From NCBI GenBank assembly GCA_015657435.1, contig JADLKH010000003.1, positions 501,843 through 519,848 on the forward strand: a stretch of 18,006 bases of DNA. The letters are read 5' to 3'. Numbering within the stretch: position 1 is the stretch's first letter; each line of letters starts with the position of its first letter. The notes beneath the pieces were generated by a model. That model had not been told where the DNA came from, ran no database searches, and saw only the letters and a program-made list of their open reading frames with translations. This document shows, piece by piece, positions 1-7,409 of the stretch. This DNA is from Synergistales bacterium. Lineage in GTDB: Bacteria; Synergistota; Synergistia; Synergistales; 79-D21. Both the position numbers and the translations under genes were made by a program.

Positions 1-1077
1 CTGGAGGGTGCGGCCCGCACGGTGGCGGAACTGCTGTCGCGCCATCCCGTGGAGGCGGTGGCGGTGGGCAACGGAACGGGAGGCCGCGAGACGGAGGATT
101 TCCTCCGGGGGCTGGACCTGTCCGGCCGGCCCGTCGTGGTGCTGGTGAACGAAAGCGGAGCCTCGGTCTACTCGGCTTCGGAGGCGGCCCGGGAGGAGTT
201 CCCCGACCATGATCTGACAGTGAGGGGGGCTGTTTCCATCGGCAGGCGTCTGCAGGATCCTCTGGCGGAACTGGTGAAGATCGATCCGAAATCAATCGGC
301 GTGGGGCAGTACCAGCACGACGTGGACCAGAAGATGTTGAAGCGGACGCTGGACGACGTGGTGAGCCTGTGCGTGAATCGTGTGGGGGTGGAGGTGAACA
401 CCGCGAGTCGGCAGCTCCTCACGGCCGTTTCCGGTGTGGGTCCGGCGCTGGCTGCCTCCATCGTGGCCTATCGGCAGGAGAATGGCCCCTTCAAAAGCCG
501 GACGGAGCTCCGCAAGGTTCCCAAGCTGGGGCCTAAGGCCTTCACGCAGGCGGCGGGTTTCCTCCGCATCCGTGGGGGCAGCGAGCCTCTGGACGCGAGC
601 GCCGTTCACCCGGAATCGTACGGGGTGGTGAAGTCCATGGCGAAGGACCTGGGCTGTACGGTGGCCGACCTGATGGCCGATGCGGCCTTGCGGAAGCGGA
701 TCCAGCCGGACCGTTACCTGGAAGGCGAAACGGGGGCCTACACCCTGAAGGACATTCTGGAGGAACTGGAAAAGCCCGGGCGCGACCCGCGGGAGAGCTT
801 CGAGGCGGTGGCTTTCTCGCCCGACATCCGGGAGATCGGGGACCTGTCCGAGGGGATGGAACTGGCGGGAGTGGTGACGAACGTGACGGCTTTCGGCGCC
901 TTTGTGGACGTCGGGGTCCACCAGGACGGGCTTGTCCACGTCAGCGAACTGTCGGGCCGGTTCGTGAAGGACCCGTCCGAAGTGGTCCGCACGGGTCAGC
1001 GAGTCCGCGTGAGGGTGATTTCCGTGGACCGGGCCCGCAGGCGAATCGGGTTTTCCATGAAAGGCCTGGCTAGTTGA
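1..1077 (+). CDS. tex: Tex-family RNA-binding transcription accessory protein, 3' part
   Basis: The reading frame is open from base 1, so the gene starts upstream and only the last 358 residues are here. Numbered from the GTG at 22, the order is: end of the YqgF/RNase H-like domain (VAVGNGTGGRETE, about 14-26), the highly conserved Tex segment with NESGASVYSASEAAREEFP (about 43-61) and GQYQHDVDQ (95-103), a helix-hairpin-helix region (about 132-183) and a C-terminal S1 domain (about 280-350, with the GAFVDVG and DGLVHVSEL elements). Tex proteins bind nucleic acid in the cytoplasm and affect transcription; the exact role varies between species. The stop overlaps the end of the convergent gene at 1070-1510 by 8 bases. 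Nothing in the visible part looks damaged. The family call is firm; only the N-terminal half is missing. Confidence 0.95.
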   Translation: MEGAARTVAELLSRHPVEAVAVGNGTGGRETEDFLRGLDLSGRPVVVLVNESGASVYSASEAAREEFPDHDLTVRGAVSIGRRLQDPLAELVKIDPKSIGVGQYQHDVDQKMLKRTLDDVVSLCVNRVGVEVNTASRQLLTAVSGVGPALAASIVAYRQENGPFKSRTELRKVPKLGPKAFTQAAGFLRIRGGSEPLDASAVHPESYGVVKSMAKDLGCTVADLMADAALRKRIQPDRYLEGETGAYTLKDILEELEKPGRDPRESFEAVAFSPDIREIGDLSEGMELAGVVTNVTAFGAFVDVGVHQDGLVHVSELSGRFVKDPSEVVRTGQRVRVRVISVDRARRRIGFSMKGLAS

Positions 1078-1510
1078 GAATGATGCCGGAGAGCTTCTCC
1101 TTGGCTTTTTCGCACTCCATGGCGAAATCCTGAGGTTTGGATGTCCAGAAGGCTTTCCGGATTGCCCATTCCCTGCGGAAGGATCGCAGCCATTCGGACT
1201 TGAAGTGGGTTTCCAGAGGGTCAAGGGCCTCCGCTGACGGTGAGGAAAAGACAAACCCTCCGATCAGATCCTTCAGGCGAAGGGTCCAGGGGCGCACGGA
1301 CTCGAACGGCTCATCCCCCTTCGACGTCCGGATCCAGAGCGTGACGCCGTCGCTGGCCAGGGCCATGCAGTTGGCCATGATATGCTCGGGGTTGCGGAAG
1401 AGAATCTCGGCCTCGACCCTTTCCTGGACGTCCAGATTCAGGCGAAGGGCGAGCGTGTGTGCTTGGAGCGGGAAACCACTCGTCGTGTCTCTTTCGGCGG
1501 AGATGTCCAC
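1070..1510 (-). CDS. orphan hypothetical protein, 146 aa
   Basis: I do not recognise this protein. It starts at GTG 1508-1510, with AGGGAGG (1520-1526) nine bases upstream, and a good sigma70-type promoter lies a little further up, so it is very likely expressed. The protein is soluble-looking, with no signal peptide, no membrane helix and only two Cys. It has a hydrophobic strand-like N-terminal half (LALRLNLDVQERVEAEILF, about 20-38; GVTLWIRT, 55-62) and a Trp- and Lys/Arg-rich C-terminal half (EWLRSFRREWAIRKAFW, about 106-122). The layout could be a small alpha/beta fold, but no catalytic motif stands out. It is monocistronic, converging on tex with an 8-base overlap and facing away from the M20 peptidase. 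No function is proposed. Confidence 0.8.
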   Translation of the reverse strand: MDISAERDTTSGFPLQAHTLALRLNLDVQERVEAEILFRNPEHIMANCMALASDGVTLWIRTSKGDEPFESVRPWTLRLKDLIGGFVFSSPSAEALDPLETHFKSEWLRSFRREWAIRKAFWTSKPQDFAMECEKAKEKLSGIILN

Positions 1511-1519
1511 GTGCGGCCG

Positions 1520-1526
1520 CCTCCCT
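1520..1526 (-). promoter_or_regulatory. Shine-Dalgarno fixing the GTG start at 1510
   Basis: AGGGAGG on the minus strand lies nine bases before GTG 1508-1510. It supports the GTG start over any upstream extension. Confidence 0.7.
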
Positions 1527-1574
1527 AGAAAAATTTAAGCTTCCATCAGAAATGAAAAGGAATGTGGCAACCAA

Positions 1575-1602
1575 ATTATATCCTTTGTCCACATAAAGAC
1601 AA
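1575..1602 (-). promoter_or_regulatory. sigma70-type promoter for the orphan gene
   Basis: Read on the minus strand: -35 TTGTCT (1597-1602), a 16-base spacer, and a perfect -10 TATAAT (1575-1580). It points at the gene starting at 1510, leaving a leader of about 55-60 bases. An inverted repeat TTGTC/GACAA (1585-1589 and 1598-1602) spans the -35 and spacer and could be an operator. That last point is inference. Confidence 0.7.
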
Positions 1603-1861
1603 GCGAAAAGCCAAAACAAGATACGAAAGTTAAATAAAAAGATTTCGAATTGTAAAAATTGGAAACCGCGCCGGGCAGGAAGATCTTGTTTTTAAAGCCT
1701 TTTCGGGCGTCTGCACCGTTCGAAGACCTCAGTCAGCTCGGAAAATCCGAAGAAAACAAGCGAGGTTTCTTGCATGCAAAGGTGCGGATTCGGGATGCCG
1801 ATCTGATGGGTGCCGATTTATCCCCTTCACATTCAAAATCCGTTGACAAGGAGGCTAAACG

Positions 1862-3043
1862 ATGGTTTCGATTCAGGAACTGCAGCGGCGAATGGAGCGT
1901 TTCCTCGAAGAGAAGGCCCAGGAGATGGAAGCCTTCAGCGATTTCCTCGGTCATCACCCGGAGCTTCCCGCCGAAGAGGTTGAAAGCAGCCGGCTTTTTG
2001 TCGAAGCCCTGCGGAAGGACGGGTTCGAGGTCGAGTTTCCCTTCCTGGGAATCGAAACGGCCTTCATGGCGAAGAAAAAGCATGGCCAGGGGGGCGTTGT
2101 CGCCCTCCTGGCCGAGTACGACGCCCTGCCGGAGATCGGACATGCTTGCGGCCACAGCCTTCACGGTACGTTGTCGCTCTATGCTGGGCTTGCCCTGGGG
2201 CGGATTGTGGAGGAAACGGGCGGCGAGGTTTGGGTTGTGGGGACGCCCGCCGAGGAGGCCGACGGAGCGAAGAGTCCCATGGCGGACGCCGGTGTTTTCG
2301 ACGAAGTGGACCTCGCGATGATGTTCCACGCCTCCGGGGGATCCTCCTGGGCCGATTACCGGTCTCTTGCCCTGCACGGGTACGATTTCACCTTCCACGG
2401 GAGGACGGCCCATGCCGCCGCGGCTCCCTGGGACGGCAGGAACGCCCTGAACGGAGTGAAGCTGTTTCTGGTCGCGATGGATCTGCTTCGCCAGCATGTC
2501 CGACCCGAGACCCGCATGTACGGCGTGATCACGAACGGCGGTTCCGCGGTCAACGTGATCCCCGACCTCGCGGCCTGCCGGGTGGAGGTGCGGGCCCCCG
2601 ACAAGAGAGGATTGGACGATCTCATGGAGCAGGTTTTCGACTGCGCCCGGGGAGCGGCTCTGGCCACCGGGACCACGGTGGAATGGGCCAGGTTCCTTCA
2701 GAGTTTCGACGATATGAGGCCGAACCAGGCGGCGGAGGCCCTGGCGAGAGAAAGTCTCGAAACTCACGGATTTTCCTGCGTTCCGGGGCCCGGGGCTTCC
2801 GGATCGACGGATGTCGGGAACGTCTCATACCGCTGCCCCGCGATCCAGCCGATGATGGCCATCACGGAGAAGCCCCTTGCCCTTCATACGAGGGCATTCG
2901 CGGCGGCGACCTTCACGCCGGAGGGCCACGACGCGCTCCTGCGGGGAGCAAAGGCCCTCGCGGAAACGGGCTTGCGCGTTCTGGCCGATCCGGCTCTGCG
3001 TGACCGTATTCATGCCGATTTTTCGAAAAGTGCCCCTCGCTGA
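1862..3043 (+). CDS. M20-family amidohydrolase/peptidase, AbgB-like
   Basis: A 393-residue cytoplasmic metal-dependent amidohydrolase of the M20 (AbgB/IAA-amidohydrolase-like) group. Such enzymes cleave amide bonds of N-acyl amino acids, p-aminobenzoyl-glutamate or similar small substrates. Visible motifs: EYDALPEIGHACGH (about 85-98, metal ligands), GTPAEE (127-132, catalytic Glu), the dimerisation-domain motif FHGRTAHAAAAPWDGRNAL (about 178-195), NVIPD (231-235), GSTDVGN (314-320) and the late LHTRAF His (about 342). Full length for the family. Start ATG 1862 has AAGGAGG (1848-1854) seven bases upstream. The GH18 gene begins inside its last codons, so the two are probably co-transcribed. 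GSTDVG and FHGRTAHAAAAP favour AbgB-like over aminoacylase, but the substrate cannot be read from sequence. Confidence 0.92.
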   Translation: MVSIQELQRRMERFLEEKAQEMEAFSDFLGHHPELPAEEVESSRLFVEALRKDGFEVEFPFLGIETAFMAKKKHGQGGVVALLAEYDALPEIGHACGHSLHGTLSLYAGLALGRIVEETGGEVWVVGTPAEEADGAKSPMADAGVFDEVDLAMMFHASGGSSWADYRSLALHGYDFTFHGRTAHAAAAPWDGRNALNGVKLFLVAMDLLRQHVRPETRMYGVITNGGSAVNVIPDLAACRVEVRAPDKRGLDDLMEQVFDCARGAALATGTTVEWARFLQSFDDMRPNQAAEALARESLETHGFSCVPGPGASGSTDVGNVSYRCPAIQPMMAITEKPLALHTRAFAAATFTPEGHDALLRGAKALAETGLRVLADPALRDRIHADFSKSAPR

Positions 3044-4135
3044 TTCGGAGCCTTCTGCTCTGCGATCAGGGCGGTTCCTGAAGCCGTTTTTGGCCATCGT
3101 CCTGGCTTTTGTCCTTGCTCCCGGGTGCGGCCCGGCTTTGGCCGGGAGCTCCGTTCTTCTGGCCTGGGACCACGTCCGCTCGGAGCCCCCAACCTGGCGG
3201 AAGACCCGCCGAACCCGGCGGTGACGGTTCTTTCCCCCACGTGGTTCTCGCTTTCGGGGCCTGACGGAGCCGTCGACTCCAAGGCCGACCCCGCTTATGC
3301 CGCGGAGGCGAAGAAACGGGGGATCCGGGTTGAGCCTCTCTTCTCGAACGGCTTCAACCCGGAACGCACGAAAGCGTTTCTTTCCGATCCGGAGGCACGG
3401 GCGCGTTCCGTGACGCGGATTTTGCGTTTTTGCCGGGAACTCGGCCTTGACGGCATCAACATCGATTTCGAGAATGTGTTCGACGAAGATCGGGACAACC
3501 TGACGGCCTACGTGGGAGAGCTCGCCCGGGCCCTTCACGGACTAAGACTGAGGGTTTCCATCGACGTGACGGTGATCTCCGACAAGCCGAACTGGTCGGC
3601 CTGTTACGATCGCGAGGCCCTGGGAAAGATCGTCGACGCCGTGGTTCTCATGGCTTACGACGAGCACTGGCGAAACGGGCCCGACAGCGGTCCCGTGGCC
3701 TCCATAGGCTGGGTGGAGCGTTCGGTCTCGGATCTGGCGTGTCTCGTCCCGCCGGGGAAGATCTGGCTGGGAATTCCGCTCTACACCCGGGAATGGGAGG
3801 AACGCCTCGTTGAGGGAACCTGGCGGAAAACGGGAGCCCGGGCCCTCTCCATGGCGGATGCGGAAGCACGCCTTGCGCAAAGCGGGGCGACGGCATCGTG
3901 GGACGAGGGTGCAGGGGCGTACTACGGGGAGTACCTCAAGGGTGGAAAACGTTACCGGATCTGGCTCGAGGAGGAGCGCTCCCTGGGACTCAAGGCGGCG
4001 CTTGTCGGGCGTTACGGGCTGGGCGGAGCGGCGGCCTGGCGGCGCGGCTTCGAAAAGCCGGAAGCCTGGAGAGCGCTGCAAAATCTGAAGGGCGCGGTTG
4101 GAGTCGGGTATTTCCCCGGCATTTCAACCAACTAG
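3012..4135 (+). CDS. secreted GH18 glycosidase (YaaH/YdhD-like), frameshifted near the 5' end
   Basis: The family 18 catalytic domain is plain: SPTWFSL, DGINIDFE (about 147-154 of the restored protein; the Glu is the expected proton donor), MAYDEHW (215-221) and GPVASIGWVE. This matches the YaaH/YdhD-type GH18 proteins, which act on peptidoglycan or other GlcNAc polymers. The catalytic frame has its own codons only from about 3191. The preceding signal peptide (RFLKPFLAIVLAFVLAPG, likely cut at ALA/GS) and the first strand VLLAWDHVRSEPP sit in another frame, from ATG 3012 or GTG 3030. One missing base in the C5 run at 3186-3190 separates them; adding a C restores 374 continuous residues. Neither start has a good Shine-Dalgarno, but both overlap the M20 gene, so coupling is likely. 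As read, the gene would yield no exported enzyme. It could be a pseudogene or a sequencing error. The 3' end overlaps the convergent GT4 gene by 4 bases. Confidence 0.85.
3186..3190 (+). other. probable single-base deletion in a C5 run
   Basis: Upstream, the frame reads HVRSEPP and then diverges. Downstream, NLAEDPPNPAVTVLSPTW continues in the next frame. With six C instead of five the codons run GAG CCC CCC AAC CTG and the GH18 protein is continuous. Confidence 0.75.
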
Positions 4136-5229
4136 CTGCGTATGAGATCGGCATAGATCCGGGCGCTTGATTCCCAGGAGAACCGGCCCGGGTCAAAGAT
4201 CGGGCTGATCTTTTGCCGGGAGAGCCGGGTGCGGAGGATTTCCGCCAGCCCTTCGGCGTCGTCCGGCTTGAAATAGGCGGCGACGTTGCCGCACACTTCC
4301 CGGTGGACCGGGATGTCGGAGACCGCGGTCGGAGTGCCGCAGGCCATGGCCTCGACGACGGGCATGTCGAAGCCCTCGAGAAAGGATGCGCTGACGAACA
4401 TCTCGGCTCCGGAGTAAAGGGCGGGAAGATCTTCCCGCGCGATGTAGTCCAAAAACCGGATCCTGCCGGGTGCTTTTTCTCCCGCGAGCGTTTCGAGCCT
4501 TTCCGTATACTCGGGCGCGTAGGAGCGGCTGCCTGCGATGATGAAATCCACGTCGGGAAAGTCCTGCGCGATGGAGGCAAAGGTCCTGACGGGGGTTTCC
4601 AGATTCCTGCGGGGGCTGACGGAGGAAAGGGCCAGGATGAAGCGGTTGAGAATGCCGTACCTGCGGCATGTTTGCCTCTCCGCTTGGGTTGCGATGGGGC
4701 GGAAGAAAGAGACGTCGATGCCGGGATAAGCCACGGGAATCGATCCCCGAGGAATCCCGAAGGTTTCGGCAACCTGGTCGGCGGTGGTTCCCGAGACGGC
4801 CACGATGCGGTTGGCCTTCCGGATGGCGGTCTCGAACTTTCGGCGGAAACGCCTTTCCCGAGAACTGAAGCGCGCCTGGTAACGGTCACCGAGGCTGGAG
4901 CGATAAAGCAGGTCGTGAACAGTCAGGATCACCCTGGCGCGCTTTTCCAAGCCGAGGGGCCAGGAGTAGAAGGGGCACCAGAACCAGTCCCTTCTTCCGG
5001 TGGGGAAGAGACGGCGGCCGATCAGCCAGCGGACCTGGGATTCAAGCGGGGAAATCCTTCCAAGCCTGTCCTGCGGGAGGGGAAAGTCGGCCGGGTTTCC
5101 GAAGGTGAAAAAACGGGGCTCGACTTCCCGGGTCCGGAGCAGCTCCCGGGAAACATGGAAAGCATAATTGGCGATACCGGTTCTGTTGGGTGTTGTGAAG
5201 GATGTCGCGTCGATGACGAGTGAAGCCAC
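4132..5229 (-). CDS. GT4 family glycosyltransferase
   Basis: A 365-residue GT-B fold transferase of the GT4 (glycosyl transferases group 1) family, retaining and usually mannosyl- or similar sugar-specific. It would act on the cytoplasmic face on lipid-linked glycan. The N-terminal acceptor domain opens with LVIDATSFTTPNRTGIANY. The linker holds AYPGID (167-172). The C-terminal nucleotide-sugar domain has LSSVSPRRNLE (201-211), VDFIIAGS, and the EX7E motif EGFDMPVVEAMACGTP (285-300, E285 and E293). I chose GTG 5229 because GGAGG (5239-5243) lies nine bases upstream; the ATG 14 codons earlier would place that site inside the gene. It converges on the GH18 gene with a 4-base overlap and is divergent from the next GT4 gene. 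Donor and acceptor are unknown. Confidence 0.92.
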   Translation of the reverse strand: MASLVIDATSFTTPNRTGIANYAFHVSRELLRTREVEPRFFTFGNPADFPLPQDRLGRISPLESQVRWLIGRRLFPTGRRDWFWCPFYSWPLGLEKRARVILTVHDLLYRSSLGDRYQARFSSRERRFRRKFETAIRKANRIVAVSGTTADQVAETFGIPRGSIPVAYPGIDVSFFRPIATQAERQTCRRYGILNRFILALSSVSPRRNLETPVRTFASIAQDFPDVDFIIAGSRSYAPEYTERLETLAGEKAPGRIRFLDYIAREDLPALYSGAEMFVSASFLEGFDMPVVEAMACGTPTAVSDIPVHREVCGNVAAYFKPDDAEGLAEILRTRLSRQKISPIFDPGRFSWESSARIYADLIRS

Positions 5230-5238
5230 GCGGGTATA

Positions 5239-5243
5239 CCTCC
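5239..5243 (-). promoter_or_regulatory. Shine-Dalgarno choosing the GTG start at 5229
   Basis: GGAGG on the minus strand, nine bases before GTG 5227-5229. It argues against the upstream in-frame ATG. Confidence 0.6.
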
Positions 5244-5292
5244 AGTCGCTTTTTTGCATCGTGTAGAATCGTATGCAGGTGGTCTTGACCCC

Positions 5293-5298
5293 AGGAGG
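5293..5298 (+). promoter_or_regulatory. Shine-Dalgarno choosing the ATG start at 5309
   Basis: AGGAGG lies ten bases before ATG 5309. It excludes the earlier in-frame ATG at 5273, which would place this site inside the coding region. Confidence 0.7.
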
Positions 5299-5308
5299 TT
5301 CACAAAGG

Positions 5309-6475
5309 ATGAGATGCCTGTATCTTACCCCCTTCAATCCATTTCCCGCGCGGTCAGGGGGAGCGCTTCTGACCGACCGGATGCTGCGCCGCATCGGGGA
5401 AGCGGGCCCGGTGGATGTCGCGACATTCGGGGATTCAACCGACTATTCTTCCTACAAGGGCGTCGAGCATGTCTTTTCCCTTGCGAAGAACCCCCTGTAC
5501 CGGGTTCGTGCCCTTTTCGGAGAATACCCGGAATCCCTCGAACGGCACACGGCTTCGAACATCCGCGAAGCTTTTTCGGCCGAAAAATACACCCACATCT
5601 TATGCGACAGCTTCACTCCCGTGCTCAACCTTGCCCGGCTGCCGGGGCTTCTCGGAGAGGGAAGCCCCGTGAGGACCGTGCTGCTGAGCCACAACCTCGA
5701 GAGCCAGGTGGAACGCGAGAACACCCGGTACGATGCGGGGCGCTTCTCCTGGCACAAACGGAAAATACTGGAGAGGGACGTAAAGCGGATGGAGAGGGCG
5801 GAGGCTTCCCTTCTGCCGCTTTTCGACCATATCCTTTCCGTGTCCGAACATGAAAGCCGCATCATGGCCGAACGTTACGGGTGCGGGAACCTGAGGACCC
5901 TGCCGCTTTCCTTCGCGCACAGGACAACCTGGAGTCCGGAAGGCAGAAAGCCCGGCACGATTCTTTTCGCCGGATCCATGTGGTGGCTGCCGAACCGCCA
6001 CGGACTTGCCTGGTTCTTCGAAAACTGCTGGGAAACGATCCTCGCGGCCTGTCCGGAAGCACGTCTCGTGCTCGCCGGCAACGACAAGACCGGTTTTGCG
6101 CGGGAGATGGCCGGACGTTATCGGAACGTCATGGCGACAGGCTACGTGGAGGACATCGAGCCCTATTTCCGGCAGGCCTCCGTGTTTGTCCTTCCCTTCC
6201 GGATAGGCACGGGCATCAAGATCAAGCTGCTGGAGGCGATGGGATGGGGAATCCCGGTCGTCTCGACTCCCAAGGGAATCGAGGGGGCTTTCGGCTTCGT
6301 TGAAGGCCGCCATGCCCTGGTTTGTGACTCCCCCGAAGATTTCTCCAGCGGGATGATTCGCGTGCTCGGTGATCCTGCCCTGCGGGAGAGGATGGGCAGG
6401 GAGGGGCTTGCCCTGACGGAGTCGAACCGCAGAGCATTCGAATCCCTGCTCGAAGAGGTGTTTTCCGATGGTTGA
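5309..6475 (+). CDS. GT4-like glycosyltransferase
   Basis: A 388-residue GT-B glycosyltransferase. The N-terminus MRCLYLTPFNPFPARSGG is typical of the group, with a glycine-rich donor/acceptor loop right after the first strand. The C-terminal domain has ILFAGSMWWLPNRHG, ARLVLAGND, and the nucleotide-sugar binding stretch LPFRIGTGIKIKLLEAMGWG, where the usual first Glu of EX7E is replaced (GTGIKIKLLEAM) as in many group 1 transferases of this subtype. ATG 5309 has AGGAGG ten bases upstream. The end overlaps the GT8 gene by 8 bases, so it starts an operon of three transferases (5309-8360). The 79-base gap to the divergent GT4 gene must hold the promoter; I see only a weak -10-like TAGAAT (5264-5269). 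Donor and acceptor are unknown. Confidence 0.9.
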   Translation: MRCLYLTPFNPFPARSGGALLTDRMLRRIGEAGPVDVATFGDSTDYSSYKGVEHVFSLAKNPLYRVRALFGEYPESLERHTASNIREAFSAEKYTHILCDSFTPVLNLARLPGLLGEGSPVRTVLLSHNLESQVERENTRYDAGRFSWHKRKILERDVKRMERAEASLLPLFDHILSVSEHESRIMAERYGCGNLRTLPLSFAHRTTWSPEGRKPGTILFAGSMWWLPNRHGLAWFFENCWETILAACPEARLVLAGNDKTGFAREMAGRYRNVMATGYVEDIEPYFRQASVFVLPFRIGTGIKIKLLEAMGWGIPVVSTPKGIEGAFGFVEGRHALVCDSPEDFSSGMIRVLGDPALRERMGREGLALTESNRRAFESLLEEVFSDG

Positions 6476-7409
6476 GAACACTCCGATACAGGTTTTTCTT
6501 TCTTCGGACGAAGGATACGCTCCGCACCTCGGAACGGCGGTCGCTTCCATCGTCAAAAACGCAGCTCCGCTTGACCGGCTGTCGTTTCGGATCCTCGATT
6601 GCGGCCTTTCCCGCGAGACACGGGAAGCCCTATCCCGAATTGCAGGCCGCCGGGGATTTTCGGTCCGCTTCATTGAACCGTTGCCGGAAATGCCGTCCTT
6701 CGCCGAACGGGTCGCGACGCCCATGCCGGACAACGTCCTGCCCGACATGACCTATTACCGGCTGATGATCGGCACCCTTTTCCCTGAACTCGACCGGATC
6801 CTTTACCTCGACTGCGATCTCGTCGTGAGGAAAAGTCTGAAGGGGCTTTGGGAGACTTCCCTGGAAGGCAGGATGCTCGGGGCGATCGAGGATCAGGGAA
6901 GGGATGAAAAACTGGCCAACGAAAAACGCCTGCTGGGAGCGGACCCCTACTTCAACTCGGGAGTGCTCCTCGTCGACCTGGAAGCCTGGCGGGCCCGCGA
7001 GGCTCAACAGCGGATTCTTGACTACGCCAGGGATTCGCGGCACATTCCGCGATACTGGCACGACCAGAGCCTCCTCAACGCGGTGCTCCGGGATGAGGCG
7101 CTTTTTCTCGATCGGACCTGGAACAGCATGGTCAGCACTCCGGAGGGCATTCCCGATGACCCGGCCATCGTGCATTACACGTACTCGAAACCCTGGAAAT
7201 ACGCCTACAGGCATGTCCCCTACGCGGCGGACTACTGGACGTTCCGGAAAATGACTCCCTGGGGAAGCAGGGACGCGCTGGCGGGGTACAAACAGCGGTT
7301 CCTTGTCGCGCGTGCCAGGGAAGCCTGGCGTCACCCCAAGCAGGTCTTGAAGGCGATCCTGGGCATGGAGCGATGGACAACAGCGCTTCCGAAGGGCCTG
7401 GAGGGTTGA
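6468..7409 (+). CDS. GT8 family glycosyltransferase
   Basis: A 313-residue GT-A fold retaining transferase of family 8, the family of LPS galactosyl- and glucosyltransferases and glycogenin. Visible: N-terminal strand IQVFLSSDEGYAPHLGTAV; metal-binding DXD in ILYLDCDLVV (DCD about 115-117); the substrate motif YFNSGVLLVDLEAWR (161-175); HDQSLLNAV (198-206); and the second metal His in IVHYTYSKPWKY (about 234-245). All key elements are intact. The start overlaps the preceding GT4 gene by 8 bases, and the stop is directly followed by the GT2 start, so the three are probably translated together. The family is secure. The donor, UDP-Glc or UDP-Gal in most relatives, is inference. Confidence 0.93.
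   Translation: MVENTPIQVFLSSDEGYAPHLGTAVASIVKNAAPLDRLSFRILDCGLSRETREALSRIAGRRGFSVRFIEPLPEMPSFAERVATPMPDNVLPDMTYYRLMIGTLFPELDRILYLDCDLVVRKSLKGLWETSLEGRMLGAIEDQGRDEKLANEKRLLGADPYFNSGVLLVDLEAWRAREAQQRILDYARDSRHIPRYWHDQSLLNAVLRDEALFLDRTWNSMVSTPEGIPDDPAIVHYTYSKPWKYAYRHVPYAADYWTFRKMTPWGSRDALAGYKQRFLVARAREAWRHPKQVLKAILGMERWTTALPKGLEG

Larger units (their letters stand above)
1511..1861. other. AT-rich divergent intergenic region
   Basis: These 351 bases separate the minus-strand orphan gene from the plus-strand M20 peptidase. The centre is strikingly AT-rich: 1621-1660 has only 7 G or C in 40. It holds the minus-strand promoter at 1575-1602 and the Shine-Dalgarno of the M20 gene (AAGGAGG, 1848-1854). 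I see no convincing plus-strand promoter, RNA gene or terminator. The open frame in 1659-1861 lacks a ribosome-binding site and I do not regard it as coding. Confidence 0.6.

Noticed and set aside
1843..1848. TTGACA as a -35 element before the M20 gene
   Set aside because: It abuts the Shine-Dalgarno, and a -10 would fall inside the coding region with no TATAAT-like sequence there.
1659..1861. Possible small gene in the AT-rich gap (plus strand)
   Set aside because: TTG start, no ribosome-binding site, and the frame runs on as a shadow of the M20 gene.
5241..5269. Promoter in the 79-base divergent gap
   Set aside because: TAGAAT (5264-5269) resembles a -10, but no -35 lies at a sensible distance on the plus strand, and nothing convincing is seen on the minus strand.
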